In this document: in pieces, positions 1 through 9,257 of the stretch | Layout of the letters: each line of letters starts with the position of its first letter | Numbering within the stretch: position 1 is the first letter of the stretch | NCBI GenBank assembly: GCA_001574975.1 | Contig: KQ965746.1 | Coordinates: 381,812 to 445,811, forward strand | Direction: 5' to 3' | DNA: 64,000 nt | From: Gonapodya prolifera JEL478 | Taxonomy: Eukaryota; Monoblepharomycota; Monoblepharidomycetes; Monoblepharidales; Gonapodyaceae | Made by a program: the position numbers and the translations under genes | Notes under the pieces: generated by a model | Database searches by the model: none | Told to the model about the DNA's origin: nothing | Seen by the model: only the letters and a program-made list of their open reading frames with translations

Positions 1-2321
1 TCCCACCCTGCCGCCGCCGCGAGCATCAACGCCGTTCGACCCTCCTCATCCCTGGCTCCGACCAACCACTCGCGCCCGTCTTTGCTCGCACTTTTACCCT
101 TTCCTCCTCCCCCAGCCGCCCGCGCTCTTGCCGTGAGGACAGACACCATTTGGAGATCCCCTCTCCACGCCGCGTGGTGAAGCACTGTCCGCCCTTCGGC
201 ATCTGAGATGTCGAGGCGGGCACCTGCGGAGCAAAGTAAGGCCGCAATATCTGCGTGTCCCGCAATTACGGCTCGAAACAAGGGGGTCTGTCCTGAGTGG
301 TCGAGAACATCGGGATTTACAAGGTAGGAGCTAGAAGAGGTGGGCATCGACTCAGAGGCGGTTCTTGAGGGAGATGAGCCAGGGGGAACTCGAAGCTCAA
401 GGAGAACTGCAGTCACTGTGGTGTGGCCGGCACCGGCCGCGACGTGAAGGGCTATCAGTTCATTCTAACAGCGTTAATCGGATGTGGTGCAAAGGTAAAA
501 CAGTGCGTACTCACCCGTGGCGCCCTTCCCGTCACCTGCGTTTGGGTCAACGCCTCGTTCAAGACACTCCTCCTTTACCATTACCCTGACAGCCTGCACA
601 TGGCCCCTTTCTGCCGCCCAATGAAGCGGAGTTCGTCCGTGATTATCGCCCTTGTACCCTCGTGGCATTGACCGTCCCCCGCGTTTCTGCAAATCCCCTC
701 CTTCACTTTCTTCCCCCTTCCCATCCATCAATACCCCGACGCACCCTGCATGGTTCTTCGCAGCAGCATAATGCACCGCAGTCGCACCACCAGTTGCATC
801 TCCAACACCTGGATCGCATCCCAATGCAACCATCCTCGCCACAAGTTGTGCATGCCCACATACTGCAGCCCAATGAAGGGGTGTCCGTCCAGCCGAGTCC
901 CTCGCGTCCAAGTTGACGCTTTTGAGCGCGCACAACGCATCTACAAGAAGAGGGGTGTTGGCAAGTGCAGCCAAATGCAGAGCAGTCCGTCCCTCGTGAT
1001 CTTCGAGGTGAGCCAGTTGAGGGGCAATTCGTAGCACCACAATAGCGCAACAGGAATCATCCTCGACAGTCGCGCCAGCCCCCACACCTGCTCCAATGTG
1101 ACTCTGAGTTTGCGCTGACCAGCTCCTCGATCGACCATCCCCTGGTCCTCCCGCGGATGCAACACGCGATGCATGCCCACCACCTCGCCTCACACCTGCC
1201 GCCCAGTGGAACGCTGTTTTACCATCCGCATCGGTCGCATCAAGTCCGACCTTTCCCGTGCTCACTAATACTCCCAGTACCCGCGTCCGGTCCAGCGCAC
1301 ACGCGAGGTGTGCTGGAGTCATGCCTTGGGCATCCGGTAAGTTCAGTGCGAGTCGAGCCAGGTCACCCGTGGGGTGAGGAGAAGGCGACTGACGATGCGA
1401 CAAATGGGACGGTGCGGGAGATGTCGCCCCGGGACCACGGGTCGACACTCCCAGAGGCCCCAAGTGCGATCTAGATCGACTTCTGCGCCTCGCAGCAGCA
1501 GCAGCTGATGAAATCGAGACAGAGACTCTCCTCCCCACGCCTCGGGGCCACCTCCACCACCCCGTCGCTCCAATGTCACGTGCCGCAGAATCTCCACCCT
1601 GTGCCGCTTCCTCCACTGCCGCAATAACCTCCCGGAGGCATTCCTCGGCTCGTGATTCGTCTTCGCCCATGACGGCCAAATGTACCACTGTCCGGCCAGC
1701 GGCATCTGGTTGCAGCCATCGGACCCGAGGTCCGGCGGTTCGGCGGAGGGTTCGGAGTACGGTGTAATGACCAAGAAGAGCTGCCCAATGGGCGGGGGTA
1801 CGGCCGGTGGGATCAGGGAGGTTGAGGGAGTGTGTGATAGGAGGAAGGATGGATTGCAGAGGAAGGGGTGCTACCAGATCCGAGTTTTTGTTGAGATACC
1901 GACGACCTGCAACAGGGGAGCAATCGAACACACCTCGAATCACCACCTCTTCCATCCAACGCTTCCAACCACCTTCTTTCGCTTTGCTGCCGCCCAGGCT
2001 GGCCGCTCTTCGTCTCGCCACCTTGCCCTCCGCCTTCCCAGTGACCAGCACCGCAACGACCTCTTCGTGCCCACCCATCGCAGCGAGCGCCAGTGGCGTG
2101 CGCCCTTGTTCGTCGGGATGTTCGAGGAAGGGAGAAGCGGCGGAAGGGGAGAAAAGGAGGGCGGAGAGATCGCCGCGAGTGCACGCATGGTGAACGAATG
2201 TCGTGGTATAAGAGGGTGTAAGGGGAGGCGGTGGTGGGGTGGGTGGGTGGGTGGGATGGTACGGGAGAGTGGGCTGCTCGTAGAGATGGTTGGCACGAGT
2301 GAAAGGGATGGGAAAAGTTCG
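1..2321 (-). CDS. Ankyrin-repeat protein, 3' end off the left edge
   Basis: Many ankyrin units are visible, each with the G-R-T-P/A-L-H-x-A-A signature. The first unit (about 2120-2200, DEQGRTPLALAA) lies upstream of the first in-frame Met at 2078, so the true start is probably in an upstream exon; the frame is open back to a stop at 2322-2324. The first exon ends at 515. A 63-nt intron (452-514) with donor gtgagt and acceptor gatag joins GKGAT to ALHVAAGAGH, restoring an ankyrin unit. The next exon carries two or three more units and is still open at base 1. Low-complexity Arg/Ser inserts (about 1430-1560) separate repeat blocks. Ankyrin arrays act as protein-binding scaffolds. No second domain is visible, so the function is unknown. 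The repeat assignment is firm; the 5' end is not. Confidence 0.8.
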
Positions 2322-2761
2322 TTAGCCGCGCCACAGGAAACGTCTCAATCATGTGAAAGGGAATATGACAGTGCCCTCACAACGCCCCTATTGACATATA
2401 GTACTCTTTTACGTAGCGAATTCCCGTAATATGCTGGTTCCCTCGTTGATCGCACCCACAAATGCAAGTCGAAGCATGTGACTCTGATGAGCTGCTACAT
2501 GCAAGCCAGCACATGGAACCCGGAGTCCGTGCAGTTCCATGCATTCCAAAAGCCAGTATGTACGAGGACACCTTGAAATCTCGAGCATAGAATGCGTTCA
2601 CGTGTGTTCCATTGGTGTCAGGGTAAACCCTTGGAACCTTCTCGGCATCATTAAACCACGCGTTTTCTCCTCTAAACGTGCTTCATTAAGTGCCTCCACA
2701 ATTTTGCGGTGCCTTCCGCTTGGCTATAGATCTCCCGTGCCGTCTCCCACCCCCACCCACA
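2322..2761. other. Intergenic, no gene seen
   Basis: This stretch lies upstream of the ankyrin gene and probably holds its first exon and promoter. Only short, unconvincing open frames are present, and no RNA gene was recognised. Confidence 0.5.
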
Positions 2762-3415
2762 TCAACCCACCTCATCATCCACAAGCTTCGACGGTCGGGT
2801 TTCAGCGTCCCTCCTGAACCTTTCCCTGAGCACCTCTGCACCAAGTAAATGCGCTGCCTTCTCGAGGACGCCTCTTCGTAGTGCCCTATCCGGCGCTGTG
2901 CTCGTGCCTTCCAGAATCTCTCGCTCGTTTCCAGCGCGGCCAGCCGCGTCCCCCAAACCATTCGCATCATTTTCGCATTCCAAGTCATTTTCGGAGTCGC
3001 CTGCCAGCCTCTTGATGGTCATCGAGGAGGGAAAGGATGGAGGCACCAGCTGGACGGACTGAGGGGGAGGTCGAAACAGTCTGGACGGAGATATTCGCAG
3101 CCTCGCTGCCCGCGCCGTCCATTCTGTTGTAGTCTGGCGATGCGTTTCAGCCAGGCGTCCGGCGGTTTCGTCGCGTCTGAGTTTCTCATCGGTGCTCGTG
3201 CAACAAACATCGCGAACACTCACGCGCCGTCCTCGTGAATCCACGCCGGCGCCCCCGCCATCATCCTCGTATCCAACACTCGCGGGCACACCCGCGTGCG
3301 AAATCATGTAAAACCAATCCCTGGAATTCGGCGTAACTTCTTCACGGCTAAATTTGTTGTAGCACTGCGACACGGAGAGCTTTCGCTCAAAACGCAGCAG
3401 TACGCAATGGTACAT
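2762..3415 (-). CDS. Hypothetical protein, weak
   Basis: An uninterrupted frame of 217 codons starts at a real ATG (3413-3415) and ends in a charged, helix-rich segment (about 2762-3020). A donor-like gtgagt at 3218-3223 followed by ag at 3134 would remove 90 nt in frame, so a spliced form is possible. I recognise no domain. The neighbours are the ankyrin gene and the transposon. It could be a chance open frame. Confidence 0.3.
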   Translation of the reverse strand: MYHCVLLRFERKLSVSQCYNKFSREEVTPNSRDWFYMISHAGVPASVGYEDDGGGAGVDSRGRRVSVRDVCCTSTDEKLRRDETAGRLAETHRQTTTEWTARAARLRISPSRLFRPPPQSVQLVPPSFPSSMTIKRLAGDSENDLECENDANGLGDAAGRAGNEREILEGTSTAPDRALRRGVLEKAAHLLGAEVLRERFRRDAETRPSKLVDDEVG

Positions 3416-3681
3416 TTCTACGTTGTTTTCTTGTTCTCTCTAATCGACCTGGTTGCTCCTTTCTTCCGCCCGTCGGTCAATTTTGTTCACATGTCAGGGA
3501 CACACAGCCAACGCTCGGGAAGCCGACCAATGGAATAATTATATTGTGTGTGATCCAGAGCGGTAGGTCACATGCCAGCAGAATGTAAATTGCTTTCATA
3601 TCCCTGCAAATACTTCGTAGAACAGAATCCCGAGATATCTGGACTGAACGATTATACGAAATAAGGGCGTGTTTGGTACAC

Positions 3682-3702
3682 CTCTATAATTCAATTATAG
3701 AG
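3682..3702. repeat. Subterminal palindrome, outer copy
   Basis: A perfect 21-nt palindrome with a single central C: ctctataatt, c, aattatagag. It sits 17 nt inside the left end of the transposon. Confidence 0.75.
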
Positions 3703-3833
3703 CCTCAAAAAGTTCTTTTTTTGCCGAGATAGAGATAGAGGAATTAGAGAGTTTGGTGCAGCTCCATAACTGGGAAATAGAGAACTTGAGACTCTACAAT
3801 GCTCTATAATTCCCCAACAGGACCCATTTGGTA

Positions 3834-3858
3834 CCTCTATAATTGACAATTATAGAGG
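3834..3858. repeat. Subterminal palindrome, inner copy
   Basis: A perfect 25-nt palindrome built on the same ctctataatt core and preceded by ccatttggtac, closely matching the outer terminus (gtttggtac). The left end therefore carries two terminus-like modules about 155 bp apart, which could be a nested small element or a duplicated end. Confidence 0.7.
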
Positions 3859-3919
3859 CCACTATAAAGAAATTGTAGAGAAATAGAAAAAGAGGTTGGG
3901 GGCTCTTTTTTCAATCTAT

Positions 3920-5279
3920 CACAAAAGTGTTCAAATGTTTCCTATTGCAAAATGGCCACATTGCCCATCCTGGCATGCAACATCAGCAACCTTGACACCA
4001 AGGCAACTGCCCAGAATGCCAGTAAGACATCATGCTAGCTGGACAAGTCTGGAGCATGACCTGCTTCTCCTGGAATGCCTTGTACAGCAAGCCCAATTGG
4101 GTAAGCATGGTCAGGCTGGATTTAAGCCAGATGCTTGGGACAGTGCAGGGGCTGCCATAATGCCATTGCCAAAGTCATGTACAAGGTGGACCAAATTAAG
4201 ACTTGCTATCACCAGCTGCAGCAGATTTATAAGACATGGAAGCTCTCAAGGACAAGAGTGATTGGAGCTGGGACAGTCAAACCTGTTGGATTTTGGTCAA
4301 TGATGAAGTTTGGGACAAAGAACTTCAAGTGATGCTGTTCATTGATTGTTTTGTACCATGTAGCCCTGCCTCACCCACTCAATATAGGCCATCACAGAGC
4401 TGTAGTACTACTTATGGTAAGAAGGACAAGGTGTATAGGAGAGTCTGGAGTAGCTGTAAAAATGGGTACCCCCTGTGGGATATTGCCTGCAAGGTGTTCA
4501 AGGGTCAGTTGCAGCTGGCACCCATGCAGTCACCATCCACAATGCAGTGATGAAGGCACAACAGGAGCTTGCAGCAGGCAAGAAAAATGCACCAGCAAAG
4601 ATGCAGTTACTGGAGGAGGACGGATCAGATTTTGAATCATTTGATACTGCATCATGAGCTGGTGAGTCAATTTCAAAGTGATTTTGACTTACATTTAATA
4701 CTTTACTTCTGGTTTGTAGGTACACCGTCCCTCCCCTCTGTCTCATACTCCTTTGCAAGGAGGGATTCTGGGACATCAGTTGCATGCTTGGCATCCAGGC
4801 CAGAGTCCACCACCTCAATGCAACAGAAGCATCCACAGGCAACTGGACTCAGGATTGTGAACGCAATCAGAGGATTGGGGTTGAAGGTGGACCTGCTGAT
4901 GGAGGGGCTCATCAAACCTCCCTCCAAGCACACATGCTGCAATAATACCCTCCTTGATTTCAGGCTTGCTCTGAAAGTTGCACAGGATGATAAACTGGTG
5001 GACACTGATATGTTAATGGATGCAGCAGATATTTTTTGCAATAATAAAGTGGCTGTAGGGTTCCTGGAGCATGGGACATCAGAACTCTGCTTGCATTATC
5101 TCATCCAGGAGCAGGACAGGATACATGCAAAGGCAGCACATGGTGTGGGTGGACACAGAATGTTTGGAGTGCCTATGGGGGTTAATGTGAGCCATGGGAC
5201 GTTTGACACAATTGGGACAACTCAAAATGGACATGGACAAGCTGGATTTGGACAGTTCATGGGCACATTTATGATTTAA
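3920..5279 (+). pseudogene. Myb/SANT-like protein of the Harbinger element, broken
   Basis: Fragments in shifting frames rebuild a Myb/SANT-like DNA-binding region: ASWTSLEHDLLLLECL near 4040-4080, FKPDAW near 4120, a conserved block with IYKTWK then DKSDWSWD (4200-4290), and NDEVWD (4300-4320). These correspond to the W-T...L-L-E-L and W-D...DEVW landmarks of the accessory protein that helps Harbinger transposases reach the nucleus and bind ends. The distal part (about 4690-5279) is open and probably its C-terminal region. At least two frameshifts separate the blocks, so it is called a pseudogene. Confidence 0.6.
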
Positions 5280-5579
5280 ACGTGCAAAAACTATTCTTAT
5301 GTTGTATCAAACAATAACATATTCAAACATCAATGTATTCTATATGTTTAATAAATGTCCCACCCAAATTTCACTCACATCACCTGCCCTGCTTCCATCC
5401 TAATTCATCCTGGTACTGAGCCCACATATCCACTACTATAGTGTCCCAAAAAATGTTTGTGGTGTCATGTGCAGATTAATCACCAGCCTGCCAGTCCTCC
5501 CTATCCTCCCTGTGCACCCCCTCCCTTTGCATTTGCTTGCATTCAAGGCTTCCCTCACTGTCCCATTCATGTACCAGCT

Positions 5580-6973
5580 AATTGTCCATTGTTACAACTT
5601 CCATCCAAATGAAGTTGTGGAAAGCACAACATGCTATGATGAGCCTTGTCTAGACAGCAGGGGAGTACTGGGGCACAACATTGAGAATGGGGAATTGCTT
5701 CTTCAGTATGCAAAATGCATGCTCAATAAAGAGGGAGGAATGGTGGAGGTTAAAAACTTCTTTTGGATTGAATGGTCTAGAGGGGAATTCCAGGAGTAAG
5801 AATGTGCTTCACAACTTAAGTGAGCTGCACAAGCCTGTAATCTGCAGGAACGTGTATATGTGTTCAAATATACATAACAAGTTGTAATGTGCATGGAACT
5901 CACCTGCAGGAACATGATGCCAAACTTGGGGCATGTCCTGCAGGTGTGCACATCTAAACCTGCAGCCACAGTAGTGGCACAGCAGCTAATACCCAACACT
6001 CATACTACTCTATATATTCCACATTAGTGGATGTCAGTGTGACAGAATGCAGATTGGACAAAAAAAAACATTACAAGATCACTAACCTCAATCCAGCAGT
6101 TCCCTATTCCTTAAGGTGATACTGGACTGTCTTGTAAGGAGTGAGAAACTGCAAGGAAAGGGTGTAACCAGCATCTGTAAGCCAGAATTTACCCTCTGGG
6201 GTTGCAAAGTCCTGTCCAATAGCATTCTTTAGCACAAATCCATCAAATGCTAATCATTCCCATCCTGGGAATACGTAGCAGAACAGTAAGTCAAAGTTGA
6301 CTGCTGCCAGCACATTCCAAGTAATGTCCCCCTTCCTGTTCTGATATGGTACCTAGTCTCTCATTTGCATATATGCCAAGATGTGGGTACCATCAATTGC
6401 ACCAATGCAGTTGTTGAAAAATGGGTAGTATTTTTGGTTATTTGAAATGTGTGGGTGTCTAAACTCCATCCGTTGGCAGGATAATGCATTGAGGTGCAAG
6501 AGAGATGATGGCATGCAAAATAGTGTGGTAATAGTGGGAAAATGACCAACCAGAGTGTTTGAATTGTTCCAGTTGGTCAAATTTGGTTGTGCCTAACAAG
6601 ACTCATTGCAAGAAAATGAAGACTTGCCCACCAGTGGAATATCCCTGCCATCCTTCACCATTCCAATGTCCTGTAACTTTGCTACCAATAAATTGAAGAC
6701 AGTGGGTTCCATCCTGAGGATGCAACAGGCCCAAAATGGTGCACTTTCCTAAACCTCCCACACATAGTCCAATCCTGGCAGTACCAGGCCCCTTATCCTC
6801 TTAGTCGTTGCAATCAATTTTCTGAAGACAAACTGGAGGGCAATTGCCATTGTATAAATGGCAAGCACCATACAAGTTTGCACCCACTCCACTTGTGAAG
6901 ATTCTGACCCAGACAAGGAAGAAGTGTCCGATTCATCCATATCAGACATTGATTCTGCTTCTGGAGATGCCAT
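5580..6973 (-). pseudogene. PIF/Harbinger DDE transposase, broken
   Basis: Read on minus, an N-terminal acidic, Ser-rich stretch starts at 6973. It is followed by the diagnostic NNCIGAIDGTHI block (about 6380-6420, first catalytic Asp), then QNRKGDITWNVLAA (6310-6350), FWLTDAGY (6180-6200, second Asp) and IEHAFCILKKQFPIL (5690-5740, the Glu helix). In-frame stops follow MQMRD, FPGWE and YHLKE, and the frame shifts between blocks. Catalytic landmarks persist but the gene cannot make a full protein. It is convergent with the Myb-like pseudogene, as in intact family members. Confidence 0.75.
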
Positions 6974-7343
6974 TGGACCAAATTGGTGACTTGGTTGAAA
7001 AGAAAAAGTGGAATTGTTAACTCTGCAACTTTTTCAACAATCTCTACAATTATTATAGAGGGATTATTGAAATGGAGCGATTGTCTGGTTGGGCTCTATC
7101 TCTATAATATTTTGCTCTACAATAAGTCTGTTATAGAGAAATTATAAAGAGTTACCATATGTGCCTAAGATGTGGGACTGCCCCTTCTTGATCTTTCATG
7201 TGGGTCTCCAAAAGGAGTACACTGTCTACCGAAGACACATAAGACTGAACAGGCTTTGTCACTATTTCCACTCAGGAAGGGAGAAGGGGAGGTCGGCGAA
7301 CAACGAGCCGCTACTTTGGTCAAGGTTGCTCACGAAATCGGAG

Positions 7344-8271
7344 ATGACGACCACTCAGGTCCCCTCCATCGTCCTTCGGGTGAGACACAAATGGAGTTGC
7401 CTTGTTTATCTAGAACGTCGTCTTATCTTGCCGCTCCTCGCACTTTCCTGCCACTTTCCAACTTCCGAAACTTCGATCGGTCCCTCTCGAATCCGACAAT
7501 AGGACATTTTGGCAGCTGGCAAACCCACCTTCGATGCATCGACTCTATGGAGCACGCGTCCTGCCTTGATCATGGTCGTTCGGAGACCAGGATGATTGTT
7601 GTGTCGCGAAGAGGCGCTCGAACTTGCAAAATCGAGCGAATCCATCGAGAAGTATGTCAAACCCAACAACTCTGTCTCGCTCGTCGACCAGAACTAAAGT
7701 AGCTTATCCTGGTCCAGATATGCGGACATGGTCGCTGTCGTTCACGAGGTGGGTAAATTTTACAATGTTTCCAACTTCGATGCAAGCTGGACCTTATTGT
7801 GTACAGGAACGCGGCGCCAAAGATTTTGCAGAGAACTACTGGAAGAAACCCCTCTACGTGAGTCCATCCGATGCGAGTTCACAAGGCGGTTGTTTCGAAT
7901 CACGTGCAAATGTCAGCTCGACGAAGAGAAGAAGCTTTACGAGCTCGTTCAAGGCGGCAAGCAGAACTGGGCTTCCGTCTTCTCTCTCTTCAGCTCCGAT
8001 GTTCGCGCGAATCTCAGCAGAGCAAACGGAAAGGGAGTCGAGGGTAACCTCCAGGGAGAAGGCCGTTTGCTCGGAGGCTTGGCTTTGATCTCGACCAAGG
8101 GAGTGCACTAGTGAGTATTTTTCTCGGATGTATGTGGCCGGAAAGATGTTTTGGTGACAATTTGTGACATCGCAAAGCTCGTACGCTGAGAAGCACTTTG
8201 GAGACCACGCGCCAATGACAGAGGTGCTCCAGGCCGTCTCGGGCATCTCTGGAGAGGCGAGCAACCCTTAA
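7344..8271 (+). CDS. SelU/PRXL2-like thioredoxin-fold protein with in-frame TGA (predicted selenoprotein)
   Basis: Six exons: 7344-7379, 7503-7651, 7718-7748, 7807-7857, 7917-8110 and 8178-8271, all with GT-AG introns. They give 184 codons if TGA 7593-7595 is read through. Family landmarks run in order: ASTLW, then ALIMVVRRPG-[TGA]-LLCREEALEL, KYADMVAVVHERGAKDF, ENYWKKPLY, EEKKLYELVQGGK, GGLALIS and YAEKHFGDHAPMTEVLQAV. In the selenoprotein U / PRXL2 (FAM213, AhpC-TSA_2) family this first redox residue is Sec or Cys in a [U/C]xxC motif; here TGA is followed by L-L-C. Everything after the TGA is conserved and correctly spliced, which argues against a dead gene. Read as a stop, the protein would end after 42 residues. 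The likely role is thiol/selenol redox chemistry. It lies just downstream of the transposon. A SECIS element was not established. Confidence 0.85.
7593..7595 (+). other. Predicted selenocysteine codon (UGA)
   Basis: In-frame TGA in exon 2, directly after the RRPG codons and three codons before the TGT (Cys) at 7602-7604, giving a U-x-x-C redox motif. The call rests on position within the family motif and on continued coding for five exons; recoding itself cannot be shown from DNA. Confidence 0.75.
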
Positions 8272-9257
8272 ACACCCGTTGATCCGCAAAATCTAGACCG
8301 TGGGAACAATTTCGTCCTCTTGCTGCGAACCCATCTGTAATGAAGGTACCCCTGGACATTCACACCCATGATTCACAAACTCCCAACCTTTGGTGCTAGG
8401 GTAGGAAACATGCGGTGTAATGTAAAGCAGTTCACTGTGGTTGGTGGTACTTGAGAATCAAGGAGTGGTTTTGCGCGAGGGGTTAATGTTGTGACCGTGG
8501 CTTGAACTGAGCGTCCTTAAATAAACTCGATTTAATCATTACTACTGAGCAGCGGTGCTTTGATTCGGAGTTGGCGGTGATGAATCGTTGGTGGGCGTTG
8601 AAACAGAGATCCTGTCCGCTCGTCTCGTTCTTTCCAGGCCGTCCCGAACAGCTCAAAGCATGCATCCTTCTCGCTTCCTCTGTACAATAGAAAATGTGTG
8701 TCGAATTATTCGTGGAAGTTGTTTCTCAAATTAATGTCATGACCGTAGAACCATCAAATAAGCCACGTTTTCTGGGCTCGAAGTTAGGGCAATGGTGCAA
8801 TGGGAAGGTTATGAGTGCATCGCAGGGTCTGCTGATGTGAACGAGAAAGACAAGGACGATCGGAATCCGACAACCCACCGTTTTCCTAACCGCTCTCGCT
8901 TCAATGCACTGTTTGAATTCATCGACTGCGGAAGATTAGAGGAAAAGATGGGTTCGCCGATCCAATCGATTGGGTGCGGTTTTGACTTTTTACGTATCGT
9001 CGACGACCCTTCGGAAGAGTGTGGTGTGGGGAAAGGAAAACATCGACTGATTTAGATGACGTCGCGGTCGATGTGAAACTTCCTAATCTGGATGACATGA
9101 CGTGAAATATAGTGCGGCTTGGCAGCAAGTCCCTGCAATTGTCATCAATTCAGGCAGGCAGGTGGCAGTTTGAGCGATCGAACCAGGTGCATCCAAATAT
9201 CCCACGGCATCGCTCATCACACTCTACTGATCGTACCAGAACGCGCGTGGACTGACG
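8272..9257. other. Intergenic, expected location of a SECIS element
   Basis: Contains the 3' UTR of the SelU-like gene and the upstream region of the next gene. ATGA cores occur at 8340, 8368, 8580, 8739 and 8811. By eye none gives a clean SECIS (quartet, about 12-bp helix, apical AA). A stem pairing 8369-8374 with 8455-8460, enclosing 8383-8388 with 8439-8444, can form but does not match the consensus spacing. A structure program is needed. Confidence 0.4.

Larger units (their letters stand above)
3665..7165. mobile_element. Degenerate PIF/Harbinger DNA transposon
   Basis: The 3.5-kb element is bounded by a TAA trinucleotide on both sides (3662-3664 and 7166-7168), the usual 3-bp target duplication of PIF/Harbinger elements. 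The ends are imperfect inverted repeats: GGGCGTGTTTGGTAC on the left and, read inward on the other strand, GGCACATATGGTAAC on the right. AT-rich ctctataatt palindromes lie under both ends. Inside are the two genes typical of the superfamily, pointing towards each other: a Myb/SANT-like gene on plus and a DDE transposase on minus. Both are broken by stops and frameshifts, so the copy is not autonomous. Its right end is 178 bp upstream of the SelU-like start codon. Confidence 0.8.

Noticed and set aside
8577-8630. GTGATGA followed by a GGTGGGCG/CGCTCGTC stem as a second SECIS candidate
   Set aside because: The helix begins six bases after the ATGA and there is no opposing GA in register, so the quartet cannot form.
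8811-8840. ATGA (8811-8814), hairpin CATC/GATG and GCAG/CTGC, then TGA (8838-8840) resembling a SECIS core
   Set aside because: The loop is only three bases and lacks the apical AA; the helix is short and bulged. Not a canonical SECIS.
8792-9055. Plus-strand frame of 87 codons downstream of the SelU-like gene
   Set aside because: No domain, no conserved look, and it lies in the expected untranslated region.
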